Counted from the first letter of the stretch, positions 18,997 to 26,965 are shown. The stretch: 39,262 bases of DNA from Actinomycetota bacterium (GCA_013695385.1 JACDAN010000239.1:1-39262), one strand, 5' to 3'. A program made the numbers and translations. The notes: generated by a model from the sequence alone, not told the origin.

Positions 18997-19228
18997 AGGG
19001 GTCCGTGATGATCTCTTCCGGATCGCTGAGCGATTCGATCGCGTGGATGGCGGCCTCGAGGGACGCCTCGGGGACGAGCACCTTCTGCGGGGCGTCTTCG
19101 ATCGAGCGCGGGTGATGATCGATCGCCGGTTCGAGCTGCGGGTCGATTCCCGCCGCCCGGAGCATCGACTCGATCTCCTCCGCCTCCGTGACGTCGCCGG
19201 CGACGGCGACCTGCACCATCCGGGTCAT
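18995..19228 (-). CDS. DUF2007-like putative signal-transducing protein
   Basis: The 77-residue protein (MTRMVQVAVAGDVTEAEEIE) resembles the small alpha/beta DUF2007 family: a beta strand, a helix following EAEEIESMLRAAGID, a second strand KVLVPEASLEAA and a closing helix HAIESL. Family members are sometimes fused to larger enzymes, and their role is unclear. The ATG forms ATGA with the rnz stop. The gene ends GAC CCC TGA, and methyltransferase-like coding resumes one base later in the +1 frame, so it may be the N-terminal part of a longer frameshift product. Confidence 0.7.
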
Positions 19229-20235
19229 CGCGGGGCCTCCTCGACGGTGGGAACGGTTTCCGGCTTGGGAGCCGGAAGCACCTGCCTGTGCGTGGCTCCT
19301 CCCTTCACGAGCTCGGGCGCCCCCCGCTCCTGGAACGGGACGACGATGATATCGAGATCCCTCGGAACGACGGTGTCCGGGAACACGACCCGAGCCTCTC
19401 GCTCGATTTCCCCCCCGAAGTAGCGGTTCGAGAGATGGGTCAGGACGAGGAGCCCCACCTCCGCGTCGCGCGCAACCTCCGCAGCCTCCCGTGCGGTCGA
19501 GTGCAGCGTCTCGTGTGCGCGCTCCCGCTCGTCCTCGGCAAAGGTCGCCTCGTGGACGAGAACGTCCGCGCCACGCGCCGCATCGATAACGCCACGCGAG
19601 TACGCGGTATCCGCGGAGATCACGAGCTTGCGGCCCGGACGGCGCTCGCCGAGAACACCGTCCGGGGTGATCGTGCGCCCGTCGGCCAACGTCACGGACT
19701 TGCCGGCCTGAAGCGCTCCGCGCTCGGGCCCCTCGGGGATTCGGAGCGCATCCGCTGCCCCGGCGTCGAACCGCCCCGGCCGCGGGTGCTCGGTGAGCGC
19801 GTAACCGATCGCCGAGACGCCGTGGTCGACCTGGAACGTCGAGAGGTCGTACTCGCCGCGCTCGAGCACCTCGCCCGGCTCGAGCTCCACGAGCTCGTAG
19901 CGGTAGGTCAAGCGGCCGAAGATCCGGCGCAGGGCGTTGAAGAGGTCGCCGAGGCCTGGGGGGCCGTAGATCGTGATCGGTACCTCGCGACCCCTGAGCG
20001 CAAAGGTCTTCAGCATGCCGGGCAGCCCCAGGTAGTGATCGGCGTGGTAGTGCGTGAGGAAGATCTCGCGGAGCTCGATCAGCCCGACGCTCGATCGGAG
20101 CAGCTGCCGCTGCGTGCCTTCCGCGCAGTCGAACAGGAGTCGTTCGCCCCCGCGCCGAAGGAGCATCGCGGTCGGAGCCCGCTGCGCCGTCGGCATCGAG
20201 CCCGACGTTCCCAGGAACACGAGATCGAGATCCAC
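19225..20235 (-). CDS. rnz: Ribonuclease Z (tRNA 3'-processing endonuclease)
   Basis: RNase Z removes 3' trailers from pre-tRNAs lacking an encoded CCA, as the tRNA-Arg here does. The 336-residue metallo-beta-lactamase-fold protein has VFLGTSGSMPTAQRAPTA at its start, the metal-binding THYHADHYLGLPG, QVDHGVSAIGYAL, ISADTAYS and LVLTHLSNRYF. The C-terminal 30 residues are Pro-rich and nonconserved. The start is GTG 20235; upstream of it only a short 6-bp-arm inverted repeat (ATTTCG/CGAAAT, 20257-20270) separates it from the LysM gene stop, 44 bases away. Confidence 0.95.
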   Translation of the reverse strand: MDLDLVFLGTSGSMPTAQRAPTAMLLRRGGERLLFDCAEGTQRQLLRSSVGLIELREIFLTHYHADHYLGLPGMLKTFALRGREVPITIYGPPGLGDLFNALRRIFGRLTYRYELVELEPGEVLERGEYDLSTFQVDHGVSAIGYALTEHPRPGRFDAGAADALRIPEGPERGALQAGKSVTLADGRTITPDGVLGERRPGRKLVISADTAYSRGVIDAARGADVLVHEATFAEDERERAHETLHSTAREAAEVARDAEVGLLVLTHLSNRYFGGEIEREARVVFPDTVVPRDLDIIVVPFQERGAPELVKGGATHRQVLPAPKPETVPTVEEAPR

Positions 20236-20279
20236 GCGCCGATTCTAGGGCCACCCATTTCGGGCGAAATCGAGGCCTC

Positions 20280-20522
20280 CTACGGCAACAGGAGGATCTG
20301 GCCGGGGGTCAGCTGCGCGTCGGCGAGGTCGTTTTCGCGCTGAATCGCCCAGACGCCTTGCCGCAGATCCCCGCCGTAGTGCTGCGAGGCGATCGTCCAG
20401 AGCGTGTCGCCTGCGTGCACGCGGTAGGGCTGGCCGGCGCCGGCTCCCTCGGAGACCCGGGTCAGGACGCTCCAGGCGAGAACGGTCGTCAGGAACGCGG
20501 TGAGGATGATCCGAACGAACAT
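20280..20522 (-). CDS. Small LysM membrane protein, SOS-controlled (YneA-like)
   Basis: The 80-residue product has one N-terminal hydrophobic helix (IILTAFLTTVLAWSVL) and a single LysM domain (YRVHAGDTLWTIASQHYGG through LTPGQILLLP). Small membrane-anchored LysM proteins such as Bacillus YneA block cell division during the SOS response. Here the ATG at 20522 lies inside one perfect LexA box, and a second box fills the promoter spacer, so damage induction is likely. lexA is not adjacent. The division-inhibitor role is inferred from the architecture and regulation; a plain peptidoglycan-binding role is the alternative. Confidence 0.85.
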   Translation of the reverse strand: MFVRIILTAFLTTVLAWSVLTRVSEGAGAGQPYRVHAGDTLWTIASQHYGGDLRQGVWAIQRENDLADAQLTPGQILLLP

Positions 20523-20561
20523 ACGTTCGCGATGCTACAGAACATATGTTCGCACTGTCAA
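20516..20561 (-). promoter_or_regulatory. SOS promoter of the LysM gene with two LexA boxes
   Basis: LexA box CGAACATACGTTCG at 20516-20529 is a perfect palindromic match to CGAAC-N4-GTTCG; AGAACATATGTTCG at 20539-20552 differs by one base. On the minus strand TTGACA (20561-20556) and TAGCAT (20537-20532) are spaced by 18 bases. The expected transcription start falls 0-3 bases before the ATG, so the mRNA is probably leaderless. The -35 hexamer lies in the last codons of the phosphoesterase gene and the -10 covers its TAG stop. Confidence 0.85.
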
Positions 20562-21020
20562 GTCATTCTCGACGATCTCGAGCTCGGCCATCGTGTGGCG
20601 AGGAGAGGACCGGCGCTCGGTGGGGCTCCCCGGGTTCAGGATCCAGGTCCCACCGACCCGGCTGGTGTCCGGGACATGCGTGTGCCCGTACACGACCACC
20701 GCACAGTCCGGGAACTCAGCGGTCAGGCGCTCCGCCCTCGCGGTCGACGGGCCCGCATCGTGAACCATCCCGACCCGCAGGCCCCCGACCTCGACGACGC
20801 GTCGCTCCGGCAAGAGCGTCCTCAGCTCGGCCTCGTCCATGTTCCCAACGATGCCCTCGACCGGCCCGAGCTCTCGCAGGTCCTCGAGCACCGCCGTGGT
20901 CGTGAAGTCGCCTGCGTGGAGAATCAGGTCGGCCGCTGCGAGTCGGCGGAGGCACTCCCGCGGCAGGCTCCTCTTCCCCCGGGGCATATGGGTGTCCGAG
21001 ATGACCGCGACGCGGATCAG
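20535..21020 (-). CDS. YfcE/MJ0936-type calcineurin-like phosphoesterase, apparent CTG start
   Basis: The 161-residue metallophosphoesterase has the metal motifs VAVISDTHMP, LILHAGDF, IVGNMDEA, VGMVHDAG and YGHTHVPD, and matches YfcE-type phosphodiesterases in length. No ATG, GTG or TTG precedes the first metal motif in frame; the first ATG is after it and would delete the essential Asp and His. CTG at 21020 forms CTGA with the stop of the upstream aminopeptidase, the same overlap style used by neighbours, so I take CTG as the start. The 3' end holds the promoter of the LysM gene. The natural substrate is unknown. Confidence 0.88.
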   Translation of the reverse strand: MIRVAVISDTHMPRGKRSLPRECLRRLAAADLILHAGDFTTTAVLEDLRELGPVEGIVGNMDEAELRTLLPERRVVEVGGLRVGMVHDAGPSTARAERLTAEFPDCAVVVYGHTHVPDTSRVGGTWILNPGSPTERRSSPRHTMAELEIVENDLTVRTYVL

Positions 21021-22135
21021 CTGGAGAGAACGCCGGGGAGAAAGCGGCCGTCCCGGTAGACGAGGTCGCCGTCCGCGTACGCCTCTCCCCCGTGGCGCAG
21101 GTCGCAGACGATGTCCCAGTGCAGCCCCGACTGGTTGACGCCACCTGTGCCCGGCACCGATCGGCCCAGGGCCAGGTGGACGGTCCCGCCGATCTTCTCG
21201 TCGAGCAGGAGATTGCCCGTGTACTGACCGACGGCGTCGTTCATGCCGAACGCGAACTCCCCGACCCGCCGCGCGCCGTCGTCCAGGGCGATCATCTCTC
21301 GCAGGAAATCCTCGCCTCGCCGGGCAGTCGCCTCGACGACCTCCCCACCCTCGAAGCGCAGGCGGACTTCGTCGGCCTGCCGCCCGCGCCTCATCGCCGG
21401 AAAGGAGAACCGGATCGTGCCCTCGACGCTCTCCTCGACAGGGCCCGTGAAGACCTCTCCGTCCGGAAAGTTGCGCAGCCCCTTCGAGCGGATCCACGTC
21501 CGGCCCTGAACCTCCATCCGCAAATCGGTGTCCTCTCCGACGATTCGGAGCTCGCTGACGCCCTCCAGAAATGATCCCGCCTGCTCCAGGCGCTCAGCGA
21601 ACCGCTTCCACGCAGCAACGGGGTCGTCAGCGTCGAGGAACGCCGCCCGGTGAAGAACCTGCTCGAACTGCCGCAGCGACATGCCGGCGTCCTGAGCCGA
21701 TGCCTCGGTCGCATATCCGCAGATCAGCCAGCGGAACTGGCCTGCCGCCGACCGTTCGAGATAGCGGGACTGGAGCGGGCCCCTCGCCGTCAGCTGCTGC
21801 GCCATCCGCTCGGTGTCCACACCCGTCAGCCGTCTCGTGTTCGCGGGAGCGTCGATCACGATCCAGACGTCGCCGGTCGTGAGGTGCCGCTCCTGGTCGG
21901 GCGGGATCCACTCGACCTGGGCGGCCGTGCCCTCCTTGAGGACTATCTCGTCGACTTCGTCCACCGCAAGATGCACCGCAGGGTGACCGCCGGCGCGCAA
22001 CACCGAGGCGTACAGCTCTCGGGCGAGCGGTGACGCGCGACCGAATGGCTCGATCCTGACGACGTCGCCGGGCTGCACGGCGGTCGAGTAGCCGACGAGG
22101 ACGTCGGCCAGCCTCCGGTGCTCGGAGTCAGACAA
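21017..22135 (-). CDS. M29 family (thermophilic-type) aminopeptidase 1
   Basis: M29 aminopeptidases are dimetal enzymes that remove N-terminal residues from peptides. The 372-residue product has RNFPDGEVFTGPVEESVEG with the first metal Glu, VGEFAFGMNDAVGQYTGNLL with the second, GGTVHLALG with a His ligand and SGLHWDIVCDLR with the His-Asp pair. In the alignment position of the Tyr that follows HxALG in the classical enzymes this protein has Val (GRSVPGTGG). The TTG at 22135 lies 8 bases inside its tandem paralogue. The two copies were probably made by duplication. Confidence 0.92.
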   Translation of the reverse strand: MSDSEHRRLADVLVGYSTAVQPGDVVRIEPFGRASPLARELYASVLRAGGHPAVHLAVDEVDEIVLKEGTAAQVEWIPPDQERHLTTGDVWIVIDAPANTRRLTGVDTERMAQQLTARGPLQSRYLERSAAGQFRWLICGYATEASAQDAGMSLRQFEQVLHRAAFLDADDPVAAWKRFAERLEQAGSFLEGVSELRIVGEDTDLRMEVQGRTWIRSKGLRNFPDGEVFTGPVEESVEGTIRFSFPAMRRGRQADEVRLRFEGGEVVEATARRGEDFLREMIALDDGARRVGEFAFGMNDAVGQYTGNLLLDEKIGGTVHLALGRSVPGTGGVNQSGLHWDIVCDLRHGGEAYADGDLVYRDGRFLPGVLSS

Positions 22136-23255
22136 GATCCGCCGCCGGCTCGGTCACGAACGCGCCCGCCTTCCAGACGAGCTCGCCGTCCGCGTACACC
22201 TCGCCCTCGGCGCGCAGGTCGCAGATCAAGTCCCAGTGAAGATCCGACGTGTTCCGAGTACCCGCCTCGTCGAAGCCGGCTCCGACTGCGACGTGCATTG
22301 TCCCTCCGATCTTCTCGTCGAAGAGGATGTCCCGGGTGAATCGGTCGATTTCGTAGTTGAGGCCGAAGGCGACCTCGCCCAGGACGCGCGAGCCCGCATC
22401 CGTGTCGAGCAGGGAGCGGAGGTAATCCTGGCCCGAGGTCGCCTCTGCGTGCACGATCCGGCCCTCCTCGAAGCGAAGGCGCACGTTCTCGACCTCCCGG
22501 CCCTGGAAGATCGACGGGAAGGCGAAGAAGATCTCCCCAGCCGTTCCGGATTCCACGGGGCTCGTGAAAACCTCGCCGTCGGGCATGTTCTCCTTCCCGT
22601 CCCCGGGGACCCAGGAGCGTCCCTCCACGACGACACGCAGATCCGTGTCGGGGCCGGCGATCCGGAGCTCGCGAACGTTCTGGAGCTCGCGCGCTCTCGC
22701 GGCGAGTAGCTCCGACACCTCCTGCCAGTGGGCGACCGGCTCATCGCCTTCACGCGTATGGCACGCGGCGTGGACGAAGTCCTCGAACTCGCCCAATGAC
22801 ATCTCCGCGTCCTGCGCGTGGGCCTGCGTCGGGTAGAGCGTCCCGCACCAGGAGAGCGTCCCGGCGCTGATTCGCTTCCACCGTTCGGCGACCATCCGGT
22901 AGTGCGTGGCAATCTGGAGGCGGCGCCGCTCCGGATCGGCGCCGCTCAGCGCGCGCGTGTTGACCGTGCCCCAGATCGTGCACCAGGCATCCAGCTCGGC
23001 GGATGCGATGCGCTCGTCCTCGGGGATGTAGGCGAGCTGGTCGTCCGAGCCTTCCTCGAGAGCGATCTCCTCCAGGCCGGATGGTTCGACCCGCGTGTAC
23101 GCCAGAGCCCCTCTCCGTACGGCCGCGCGGTAGAGCTCGACGACAAGTGGAATCGCCACCTCCTCCGCGTCGATCCGGAAGGCCTGTCCTCCTTGAAGGC
23201 TGAGCGAGTAGCCAGCGATCAGCTCGGCGAGGTTCACGAGCCGCTGGTCTCGCAC
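22128..23255 (-). CDS. M29 family aminopeptidase 2
   Basis: The 375-residue paralogue of the next gene has the same order of motifs: ENMPDGEVFTSPVESGTAG, LGEVAFGLNYEIDRFTRDIL, GGTMHVAVG and SDLHWDLICDLR. The Tyr expected after the HVAVG segment is Phe (GAGFDEAG). I use GTG 23255, which overlaps the preceding TAG by one base (TAGTG); a second GTG seven codons later is possible. It sits between a secreted glycosidase-like gene and the first aminopeptidase, possibly a peptide-scavenging operon with dgcNA upstream (inference). Confidence 0.92.
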   Translation of the reverse strand: MRDQRLVNLAELIAGYSLSLQGGQAFRIDAEEVAIPLVVELYRAAVRRGALAYTRVEPSGLEEIALEEGSDDQLAYIPEDERIASAELDAWCTIWGTVNTRALSGADPERRRLQIATHYRMVAERWKRISAGTLSWCGTLYPTQAHAQDAEMSLGEFEDFVHAACHTREGDEPVAHWQEVSELLAARARELQNVRELRIAGPDTDLRVVVEGRSWVPGDGKENMPDGEVFTSPVESGTAGEIFFAFPSIFQGREVENVRLRFEEGRIVHAEATSGQDYLRSLLDTDAGSRVLGEVAFGLNYEIDRFTRDILFDEKIGGTMHVAVGAGFDEAGTRNTSDLHWDLICDLRAEGEVYADGELVWKAGAFVTEPAADLV

Positions 23256-24820
23256 TACGGCAGCTTGGCCTGAGGCGCTCCGACGGCAAATGGCCGACTC
23301 GCGAACGAGGCGGTTCGAAGTGGGTTCATCTCCGCCCGAAGCCGGACCGCGAACACGTAGTAGCCCGCAATGACCCGCTTGCGCTTGAGGCGGACGAACA
23401 TGCCCTGATGCGCGCGGATCTCCCCGCGCGCCCTGAAAACCGGCTTGGGCGCCCGCTTGATCCCGACCGCCCCGAGCAGACGCTTCCGCATGACGGCGGA
23501 AAGTCTTCGGCCTGGGAGTCGGTACATCGCACCCGTGAAGGTGCTTGCCTCCTCGGAGCTGGCGACGAACGTCCAGTTTGTGTCGGACGCCGAGCGCCTC
23601 CGCTCGCCGAACTTTGCCGAGGCTCCGAGGACACTGACGGTGTGGCGCCACCGGGTCGGCCGCCCGGTGCAGCGCGCAAGGCCCCGGGCGAGCACCGACT
23701 TCACCGCTCCGTACGACTGGCGCTTCGACCCGTCTGCGCGGAGCAGGCCCGCCTGCCAACGGTCGAGGTCGGGCTCGTCGATCAGGCCGTAGTAGAGCAT
23801 CGAGCGCACCGACGCGTCGCACGCGAAGTACGGGACGAGCGCGGAGTAGATGTCGGCCTGTGCGCGCTCATCGGCAAGTTTCGCAACCGACTCGCGACCG
23901 TAGTACGCGTGAAGAGAGCTCGAGGGAACTCCAACCTGCCAGCCGACCTCGTTCAGCCGTACGCGCAGGGGCGGGAGTGCCGCGCGCGACACGGGCTCGC
24001 CCGCCTCGGCGAAGGTCGGCTGCGCGGTGCCGCGGAAGGCATCCCAGATCGCCTGCTTGATCCGGCCGAGATTCGACGTCCCTGCGTTCGGCCAGCGGTA
24101 GCCGACCGTGTGATCGTCCGCGTAGGAGTTCGGATGCGGGTGGAACGCCATCTCGTCCATGATCGGACGCTTTCGCCCGCTGGCGCGATAGGAGAGACCG
24201 ACGTCCCGGATGCAGCGCACCGGGGAGGTGGACCCGTTCACAGCGGCAAGCGCGTTGTCGTTTCCCCGGGGCGAGAGGGAGATGCCGATCACCGTGATCG
24301 CGCTGTCGACCTCCTTCAGGGCGTCGTATGACTGCGCGAGGACTCGCTGATACGAGCTGCAAGCAAGCCCGGCGCCGCTTGCGCTGAACTGCGGCTGCCA
24401 GAACCGGGGCTGATTCGGCTCGTTGCCGACGCCGATGTCCTTGACCTGCGGATAGCTCCGTGCGACCTGGGCGGCGAAGCGGACGAACTGGCCGACCGCA
24501 GTGGTCGAGCCGGAGAGGGCCCGGGCCCGGCTCGGCGAGATGAGGATCACGACGCGGATCCCGTCGGCCGTGGCGTTCGCGATGTAGCGGTCGAGCTTGG
24601 CCCGATCCGGGATCGTGGTCGGCTCATCCGGATCCCAGGCGATCGTGAGACGATTCTCGGTCATCCCGATGTCGCGCATGCTCCCGAGGAAGAACTGTCC
24701 CCCGTCGTCGGCGATCCTGCCCCCGTCGTCTGCAACGCCGACCGTGAGGTCTGCGGCGGCCGAAGCGGCAAGCGAAAGCGCGCCCAGGGCGCAGACGGCT
24801 ATGGCAGCGAGTTGCTTCAG
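23255..24820 (-). CDS. Secreted clan-A glycoside-hydrolase-like protein, apparent CTG start
   Basis: From CTG 24820 the 521-residue product begins LKQLAAIAVCALGALSLAAS, a convincing Sec signal peptide cleaved after ASAAA, with AAGGGG eight bases upstream of the CTG. A TIM-barrel-like domain follows with the candidate acid/base Glu in GVGNEPNQPRFW and nucleophile Glu in RLNEVGWQVG, as in GH5/GH39-type enzymes; the C-terminal 130 residues are basic and nonconserved. An ATG frame starts 33 bases upstream (MTRVFRGLKGFF) but ends at a TGA after a run of six T; one extra T would join it to the signal peptide. Substrate unknown. Confidence 0.8.
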   Translation of the reverse strand: MKQLAAIAVCALGALSLAASAAADLTVGVADDGGRIADDGGQFFLGSMRDIGMTENRLTIAWDPDEPTTIPDRAKLDRYIANATADGIRVVILISPSRARALSGSTTAVGQFVRFAAQVARSYPQVKDIGVGNEPNQPRFWQPQFSASGAGLACSSYQRVLAQSYDALKEVDSAITVIGISLSPRGNDNALAAVNGSTSPVRCIRDVGLSYRASGRKRPIMDEMAFHPHPNSYADDHTVGYRWPNAGTSNLGRIKQAIWDAFRGTAQPTFAEAGEPVSRAALPPLRVRLNEVGWQVGVPSSSLHAYYGRESVAKLADERAQADIYSALVPYFACDASVRSMLYYGLIDEPDLDRWQAGLLRADGSKRQSYGAVKSVLARGLARCTGRPTRWRHTVSVLGASAKFGERRRSASDTNWTFVASSEEASTFTGAMYRLPGRRLSAVMRKRLLGAVGIKRAPKPVFRARGEIRAHQGMFVRLKRKRVIAGYYVFAVRLRAEMNPLRTASFASRPFAVGAPQAKLP

Positions 24821-24854
24821 TGAAAAAACCCCTTCAGTCCTCGGAAAACCCTCG

Positions 24855-25883
24855 TCATTCTGCCACGCGATCGAGAACCGCGTCCAGCAGCCGCTCGGCG
24901 CCGAGCCGCACAGGGTCGCCGGTGGGCAGCCCTGTCTCGTCCTCCACCGCGTGGATCGCGGCCCGGGCAGCGGCCTCGTCGAGGGAGCCCGTGTGAAGAG
25001 CGACGGCCGCGACGCGCGCAGGCCGGAGCCGCAACGAAGCGCGCTCGTGGAGCTCGATGAGCTCGCGAAGGGTGGGCAACGGATGGTCGGGGTAGCCCTC
25101 GACGTGCGTCGCCCCCGCCCTGTGGACGAGGACGTAGGCGTGCGGTGCGCTTCCGTGCATCAACCCCATCGTCACTCCGGAATACGCCGGGTGGGCCAGA
25201 GATCCCTGCCCCTCGACCCAGAGAAGCTCTCCGCCCCGCGCCGCACCCTCCACGACGAGCCGCTCGGCGGCGCCGGCGAGGAAGTCCGAGATGACGGCAT
25301 CGACCGCGATCCCCCAGCCGGCGATCGCGATCCCGGTCTGGCCGGTCGGAACGAAGACCGAGCGGAGCCCCCGGGCGCGCGCCGCCCGGTCGAGCTCGAC
25401 GGCCACCGTCTTCTTTCCGATCGCGCAGTCGGAGCCGACGGTGAGGACGATCTTGGCCGGCACCCGGAGGTTCTCGCCAGTCGGAACACTGAGGTCGTCA
25501 GGAGGCTTTCGAAGGTCGCGGAGCTCGACTCCGTGTCTCTGCGCCAGCTCGACGAGCTCCGGGTCCTCGGTGATGAACTCGTGCAGGCCGCTCTCGACGT
25601 CGAGCCCGGCGCGGATGCACGCCTTCAGGAGCTCTCGCCAGGCGGGCGGGAAGCGGCCGCCCTGCGTGGCCACGCCGACGGCGGCAACCGTCGGGCCGAG
25701 CGGCAGTGCCTCCTCGACGCTTCCGACGATCGGAACCTCGCGGTAGCTCTCGCCCGCCCGCATCGAGTCGAGAATCGCGACCACCGGGTCCGGCGCGTAG
25801 TCGACGATGCCGCGCATCGTCTTGCCGTAGTGGGCATCGCCCGAGTTGCCCTCAGCGAGGACTAGGTACTTCTTCGCGGACAC
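24855..25883 (-). CDS. dgcN: DUF1611 protein, probable D-glutamate N-acetyltransferase DgcN
   Basis: The 342-residue protein is a DUF1611 member with an N-terminal Rossmann-like part (YLVLAEGNSGDAHYGKTMRG) and a P-loop part (LTVGSDCAIGKKTVAVEL, about residues 144-161; VEGQGSLAHPAYSGV). In marine bacteria DUF1611 protein DgcN acetylates D-glutamate, and DgcA, an enolase-superfamily racemase, converts the product to N-acetyl-L-glutamate. The enolase-superfamily gene here overlaps it by 32 bases, which supports that pairing. GTG 25883 is the start. Function is inferred from family and neighbour; older annotations call such proteins NAD-dependent epimerases. Confidence 0.78.
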   Translation of the reverse strand: MSAKKYLVLAEGNSGDAHYGKTMRGIVDYAPDPVVAILDSMRAGESYREVPIVGSVEEALPLGPTVAAVGVATQGGRFPPAWRELLKACIRAGLDVESGLHEFITEDPELVELAQRHGVELRDLRKPPDDLSVPTGENLRVPAKIVLTVGSDCAIGKKTVAVELDRAARARGLRSVFVPTGQTGIAIAGWGIAVDAVISDFLAGAAERLVVEGAARGGELLWVEGQGSLAHPAYSGVTMGLMHGSAPHAYVLVHRAGATHVEGYPDHPLPTLRELIELHERASLRLRPARVAAVALHTGSLDEAAARAAIHAVEDETGLPTGDPVRLGAERLLDAVLDRVAE

Positions 25884-26868
25884 CGAGCCCGGGTGAAGAG
25901 GAGGGAACCTGGACGCCGCAAGTGAGCTGAACGCCAGGCCACGGGTCTTCCCTGATCAGGAGGTTGCCGTCGAGGTCGACGTGATCGCAGAGGCTCGCGA
26001 TCGAGGCGCCTGCCGCGATCCCGAGGCCGGACTCGACCATGCAGCCGAGCATGACGCCGAGCCCGAGCGCGCGAGCGGCGTGCGCCATGCGCACCGCCTC
26101 GCGGATCCCGCCCGACTTCGCGAGCTTGATATTGATCCCGTGGGCTCGCTCGACGCAGGCCGCGACGTCCCGGAGCGTGTGGCAGTCCTCGTCGACGTAG
26201 ACGGGGAGCGGCGACTGTTTCTTGAGCGCCGCACCGTCGGGATGGCCAGCAGGCAGTGGCTGCTCGACGTATTCCACTCCGAGCTCGGCGAACTGTGGAA
26301 TCGCCTCTAGCGCTTCCGAGATTTCCCAGTATTCGTTGACGTCCACACGGATCGGCCCGGCCCAAACCCGTCGAACCGCGCTGACGCGGTCGACGTCCAG
26401 GCCGTCTTGACCCCCGAGCTTGAGTTTCAGCCCGCGGAAGCCGGACGCTTGCGCGGCCTTGCGAGCCATTTCGTCGGGGTCGGAGAGCCCGATCGTCCAC
26501 GACGTCGGCGGTCCCCCCTGGCGGAGTCCGAGCAGGCGCCAGACCGGAAGTCCGGTCAGCTTTCCGCACAGGTCATGCAGCGCGCCGTCGATCGCCGCAC
26601 GGGCGGCATACTCCCGCTTCGGCAGCGGATCGAGGACGTCGTCGAGCGCGAACGGATCGTCGCCGATCCAGCCGGTCACCTCCTCGACGTACGCGACCGC
26701 CGACTCGACCGATTCGCCGTAATGCTCGCTGGGCGCGGCCTCGCCGAAGCCACGTTCGCCCTCGTGCTCGATCTCGACCCAGACGACCTCCGCCTCGGTC
26801 GTCGTCTCGCGTGCGATCACGAACGGCTCGGCGAGCTGCAACCTCGCGATCCGGGCGTCGATCCGCAT
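25852..26868 (-). CDS. dgcA: Enolase-superfamily racemase/epimerase, probable N-acetyl-D-glutamate racemase DgcA
   Basis: The 338-residue product has the muconate-lactonizing subgroup layout: the first catalytic Lys pair in GLKLKLGGQDG, metal ligands in RVDVNEYW, VEYVEQPLPAG and VYVDEDCHT, and the second Lys in NIKLAKSGGI, then MLGCMVESGLGIAAG. Automatic pipelines usually call this type dipeptide (L-Ala-D/L-Glu) epimerase. The tight link to a DUF1611 gene makes the DgcA role more likely. ATG 26868 is the start; only a weak AGG stands directly before it. It is the first protein gene of the minus-strand run, just below tRNA-Arg. Confidence 0.82.
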   Translation of the reverse strand: MRIDARIARLQLAEPFVIARETTTEAEVVWVEIEHEGERGFGEAAPSEHYGESVESAVAYVEEVTGWIGDDPFALDDVLDPLPKREYAARAAIDGALHDLCGKLTGLPVWRLLGLRQGGPPTSWTIGLSDPDEMARKAAQASGFRGLKLKLGGQDGLDVDRVSAVRRVWAGPIRVDVNEYWEISEALEAIPQFAELGVEYVEQPLPAGHPDGAALKKQSPLPVYVDEDCHTLRDVAACVERAHGINIKLAKSGGIREAVRMAHAARALGLGVMLGCMVESGLGIAAGASIASLCDHVDLDGNLLIREDPWPGVQLTCGVQVPSSSPGLGVREEVPSPR

Positions 26869-26883
26869 CCTGGGAGACTGTAG

Positions 26884-26956
26884 TGCGCCTGGCAGGAATC
26901 GAACCTGCGACCTCGCGCTCCGGAGGCGCGCGCTCTATCCCCTGAGCTACAGACGC
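26884..26956 (-). tRNA. tRNA-Arg (anticodon CCG)
   Basis: On the minus strand the sequence folds as a complete cloverleaf: acceptor GCGTCTG pairs with CAGGCGC (one G-U pair), D-arm GCTC/GAGC, anticodon stem CGCGC/GCGCG with loop CTCCGGA giving anticodon CCG, five-base variable region, T-arm GCAGG/CCTGC with loop TTCGATT, discriminator A. CCA is not encoded, so the 3' end needs RNase Z and CCA addition. It reads CGG arginine codons, suited to this GC-rich genome. Confidence 0.96.
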
Positions 26957-26965
26957 GGAGAGGCG

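Noticed and set aside
20257-20270. ATTTCG/CGAAAT inverted repeat between the LysM gene and rnz
   Set aside because: Six-base arms with a two-base centre and no T-run; not enough for a terminator or operator call.
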